DNA of 64,000 nt, from the NCBI GenBank assembly GCA_018971025.1, contig JAGWVE010000001.1, positions 27,124 through 91,123 on the forward strand, read 5' to 3'. How positions within the stretch are numbered: the stretch's first letter is position 1; each line of letters opens with the position of its first letter. This DNA is from Bacteroidota bacterium (lineage in GTDB: Bacteria; Bacteroidota; Bacteroidia; Chitinophagales; Chitinophagaceae). Below, one piece after another: positions 62,628-64,000 of this stretch. The position numbers and the translations under genes were made by a program. The notes beneath the pieces were generated by a model that did no database searches, was not told the DNA's origin, and saw only the letters and a list, made by a program, of their open reading frames with translations.

Positions 62628-63299
62628 ATGTTAGCGCCAAGCACTTTACAGTTTTTAAAAGCACTCGATAAAAACAACAATAAAGCATGGTTTGATGCGC
62701 ACCGCAAACAGTATGATGCGGCAAAATTAAATTTCGCTGAACTCACACAACAGGTTATAACACAGTTTGGTAAAAAAGAACCCGCTATAGCATTACTGCA
62801 ACCCAAAGAATGTGTTTTTAGAATTAACAGAGACGTACGTTTTAGTAAAAACAAAGCCCCTTACAAAAACAATATGGGCGCCAGCATAAAAGCCGGCGGA
62901 AAAAAATCTTTACTGGCTGGCTATTATATTCATTTGGAACCAGGTGGTAAAAGCTTTGTGGGTGGCGGCCTGTATATGCCAGATGCTAATATTGTAGGAA
63001 AAATTAGACAGGAGATAGATTACAACTATCCTGCTTTTTTACGCATTGTTCAAAACAAAAAATTTGTTGCGCAGTATGGTGGACTTGATTTTTCGGAAGG
63101 GTTAAGTTTGGTAAGAGAACCCAAGGGCTATGAAAAAGATAATCCTGCTATCAAGTACTTGAAATTAAAAAGTTGGGTTGCTACAGCCCCGCTAAGCGAT
63201 ACTGCGTTACAAGATAAAAACCTTGCAACGCAGCTCACAAAAGCGTTTGAATATTTACAACCACTCATTTCATTTTTAAATGAAGCCCTTGAGGCGTAG
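62628..63299 (+). CDS. DUF2461 (TIGR02453) family protein
   Basis: This is a 223-residue soluble protein of the DUF2461 family. Typical regions are TLQFLKALDKNNNKAWFDAHRKQY, split by its conserved Asn and Trp residues, FRINRDVRFSKNKAPYKNNMGA, and YYIHLEPGGKSFVGGGLYMP. The function of the family is not established. It starts 2 bases after ligA and is probably co-transcribed. Its last 24 bases overlap the end of the convergent asd gene. Confidence 0.9.
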   Translation: MLAPSTLQFLKALDKNNNKAWFDAHRKQYDAAKLNFAELTQQVITQFGKKEPAIALLQPKECVFRINRDVRFSKNKAPYKNNMGASIKAGGKKSLLAGYYIHLEPGGKSFVGGGLYMPDANIVGKIRQEIDYNYPAFLRIVQNKKFVAQYGGLDFSEGLSLVREPKGYEKDNPAIKYLKLKSWVATAPLSDTALQDKNLATQLTKAFEYLQPLISFLNEALEA

Positions 63300-64000
63300 G
63301 TATTCTGCAATTTGTACTGCATTGGTAGCAGCTCCTTTACGTAGATTATCACTTACCACCCACATGTTTAATGTTTTAGGTTGGGTTTCATCTCTACGTA
63401 ATCTTCCAACAAACACTTCGTCTTTTTCGTGTGCCCATAATGGCATTGGATACAATTGCTCATTGTCGTTTTGTTGCACAACTACACCTGGCGCTGCAGC
63501 TAACAAAGCTGTTACTTCTGCTAAATCATATTCGTTTTCAAACTCTACATTCACGCTCTCGCTATGGCCACCCACTACTGGAATACGCACTGTTGTAGCC
63601 GTTACTTTGATATTGTCATCCTGCATAATTTTACAGGTTTCCAAAACCATTTTCATTTCTTCTTTGGTATAACCGTTGTCTAAGAAAACGTCGATTTGCG
63701 GAATCACGTTTAAATCGATTTGATATTTATAGGCCATATCTCCCTCTTTGCCTGCGCGCTCGTTAAAAAGCTGGTCAACTGCTTTTTTACCGGTACCTGT
63801 AACACTTTGGTAAGTGCTCACTACCACACGCTTGATTTTATATTTAGCATGTAGCGGTTGTAACGCCACCACCATTTGAATGGTAGAACAGTTAGGGTTA
63901 GCAATGATATAATCTTCGGGTGTTAACACAGCAGCATTTACTTCTGGTACCACTAATTTTTTTGTAGGATCCATACGCCACGCCGAAGAGTTGTCAATCA
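63276..64000 (-). CDS. asd: Aspartate-semialdehyde dehydrogenase, C-terminal part (start beyond window)
   Basis: About 241 codons are visible and the frame runs open to the window edge; the ATG at 63974 is internal. The upstream codons give IDNSSAWRMDP, a conserved family segment. The active-site cysteine is in NPNCSTIQMV, and the substrate region PVVGGHSESVNVEFE is intact. The enzyme reduces aspartyl phosphate to the semialdehyde for lysine, threonine, methionine and diaminopimelate synthesis. Its 3' end overlaps the DUF2461 gene. Confidence 0.95.
   Translation of the reverse strand, partial: IDNSSAWRMDPTKKLVVPEVNAAVLTPEDYIIANPNCSTIQMVVALQPLHAKYKIKRVVVSTYQSVTGTGKKAVDQLFNERAGKEGDMAYKYQIDLNVIPQIDVFLDNGYTKEEMKMVLETCKIMQDDNIKVTATTVRIPVVGGHSESVNVEFENEYDLAEVTALLAAAPGVVVQQNDNEQLYPMPLWAHEKDEVFVGRLRRDETQPKTLNMWVVSDNLRKGAATNAVQIAEYLRLKGFI

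Overview
The window looks like a chromosomal segment of a Bacteroidota bacterium, most likely from the Chitinophagales/Chitinophagaceae, although the genus cannot be fixed by eye. Three things support this. There are type IX secretion and gliding genes: a T9SS-sorted subtilase, a PorP/SprF protein and GldH. There is bshA for bacillithiol. The -7 promoter element TAnnTTTG, in the absence of Shine-Dalgarno sequences, recurs in front of many genes. The content is almost entirely core genome. I see no tRNA, rRNA, insertion sequence, prophage, CRISPR array or transposon, and no gene-free stretch longer than about 230 bases.

Layout. 1-7 kb: the 5' part of mfd, a lipoprotein, a large secreted subtilase, a small secreted protein and an orphan FtsX/MacB-type permease. 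7-20 kb: a complete fourteen-gene complex I operon, nuoA to nuoN, on the minus strand in canonical order. Its NuoG is short, and a -7 promoter and an upstream terminator precede it. 20-23 kb: an operon of a small membrane protein, a PstS-like lipoprotein and a TPR protein. 23-28 kb: hisS, then a 23S rRNA modification group (rlmN and two pseudouridine synthases). 28-33 kb (minus strand): ffh, rpsP, rimM and dinB, plus a 1-Cys peroxiredoxin. 33-39.5 kb (plus strand): a START-like protein and an LptF/G permease, then a tight run of Tat-exported SOD, OsmC, CDF transporter, M20 dipeptidase, S4 protein and trmD. 39-50 kb: a 1054-residue BNR-repeat protein, adenine deaminase, upp, PorP/SprF, an EI24 membrane protein, an RsmI-type methyltransferase, an M28 peptidase and bshA. 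50-64 kb: M3 peptidase, mutL, dacB, a degenerate arginase-fold protein, a two-component system, gldH, yicC, a degenerate Nudix regulator, ligA, a DUF2461 protein and the C-terminal part of asd.

The genes cover respiration (complex I), ribosome and SRP biogenesis, DNA repair (mfd, mutL, dinB, ligA), nucleobase salvage (ade, upp), redox defence (SOD, OsmC, peroxiredoxin, bacillithiol) and envelope or T9SS functions. No obviously new multi-gene system is visible. The most notable observations are a set of short-leader promoters, some only 4-5 bases from the start codon; enzyme-family proteins with altered catalytic motifs (arginase-like, Nudix, MutL); a NuoG without its large C-terminal domain but with an extra pair of CxxC motifs; frequent TTG starts; and several nearly gapless or overlapping convergent gene ends.
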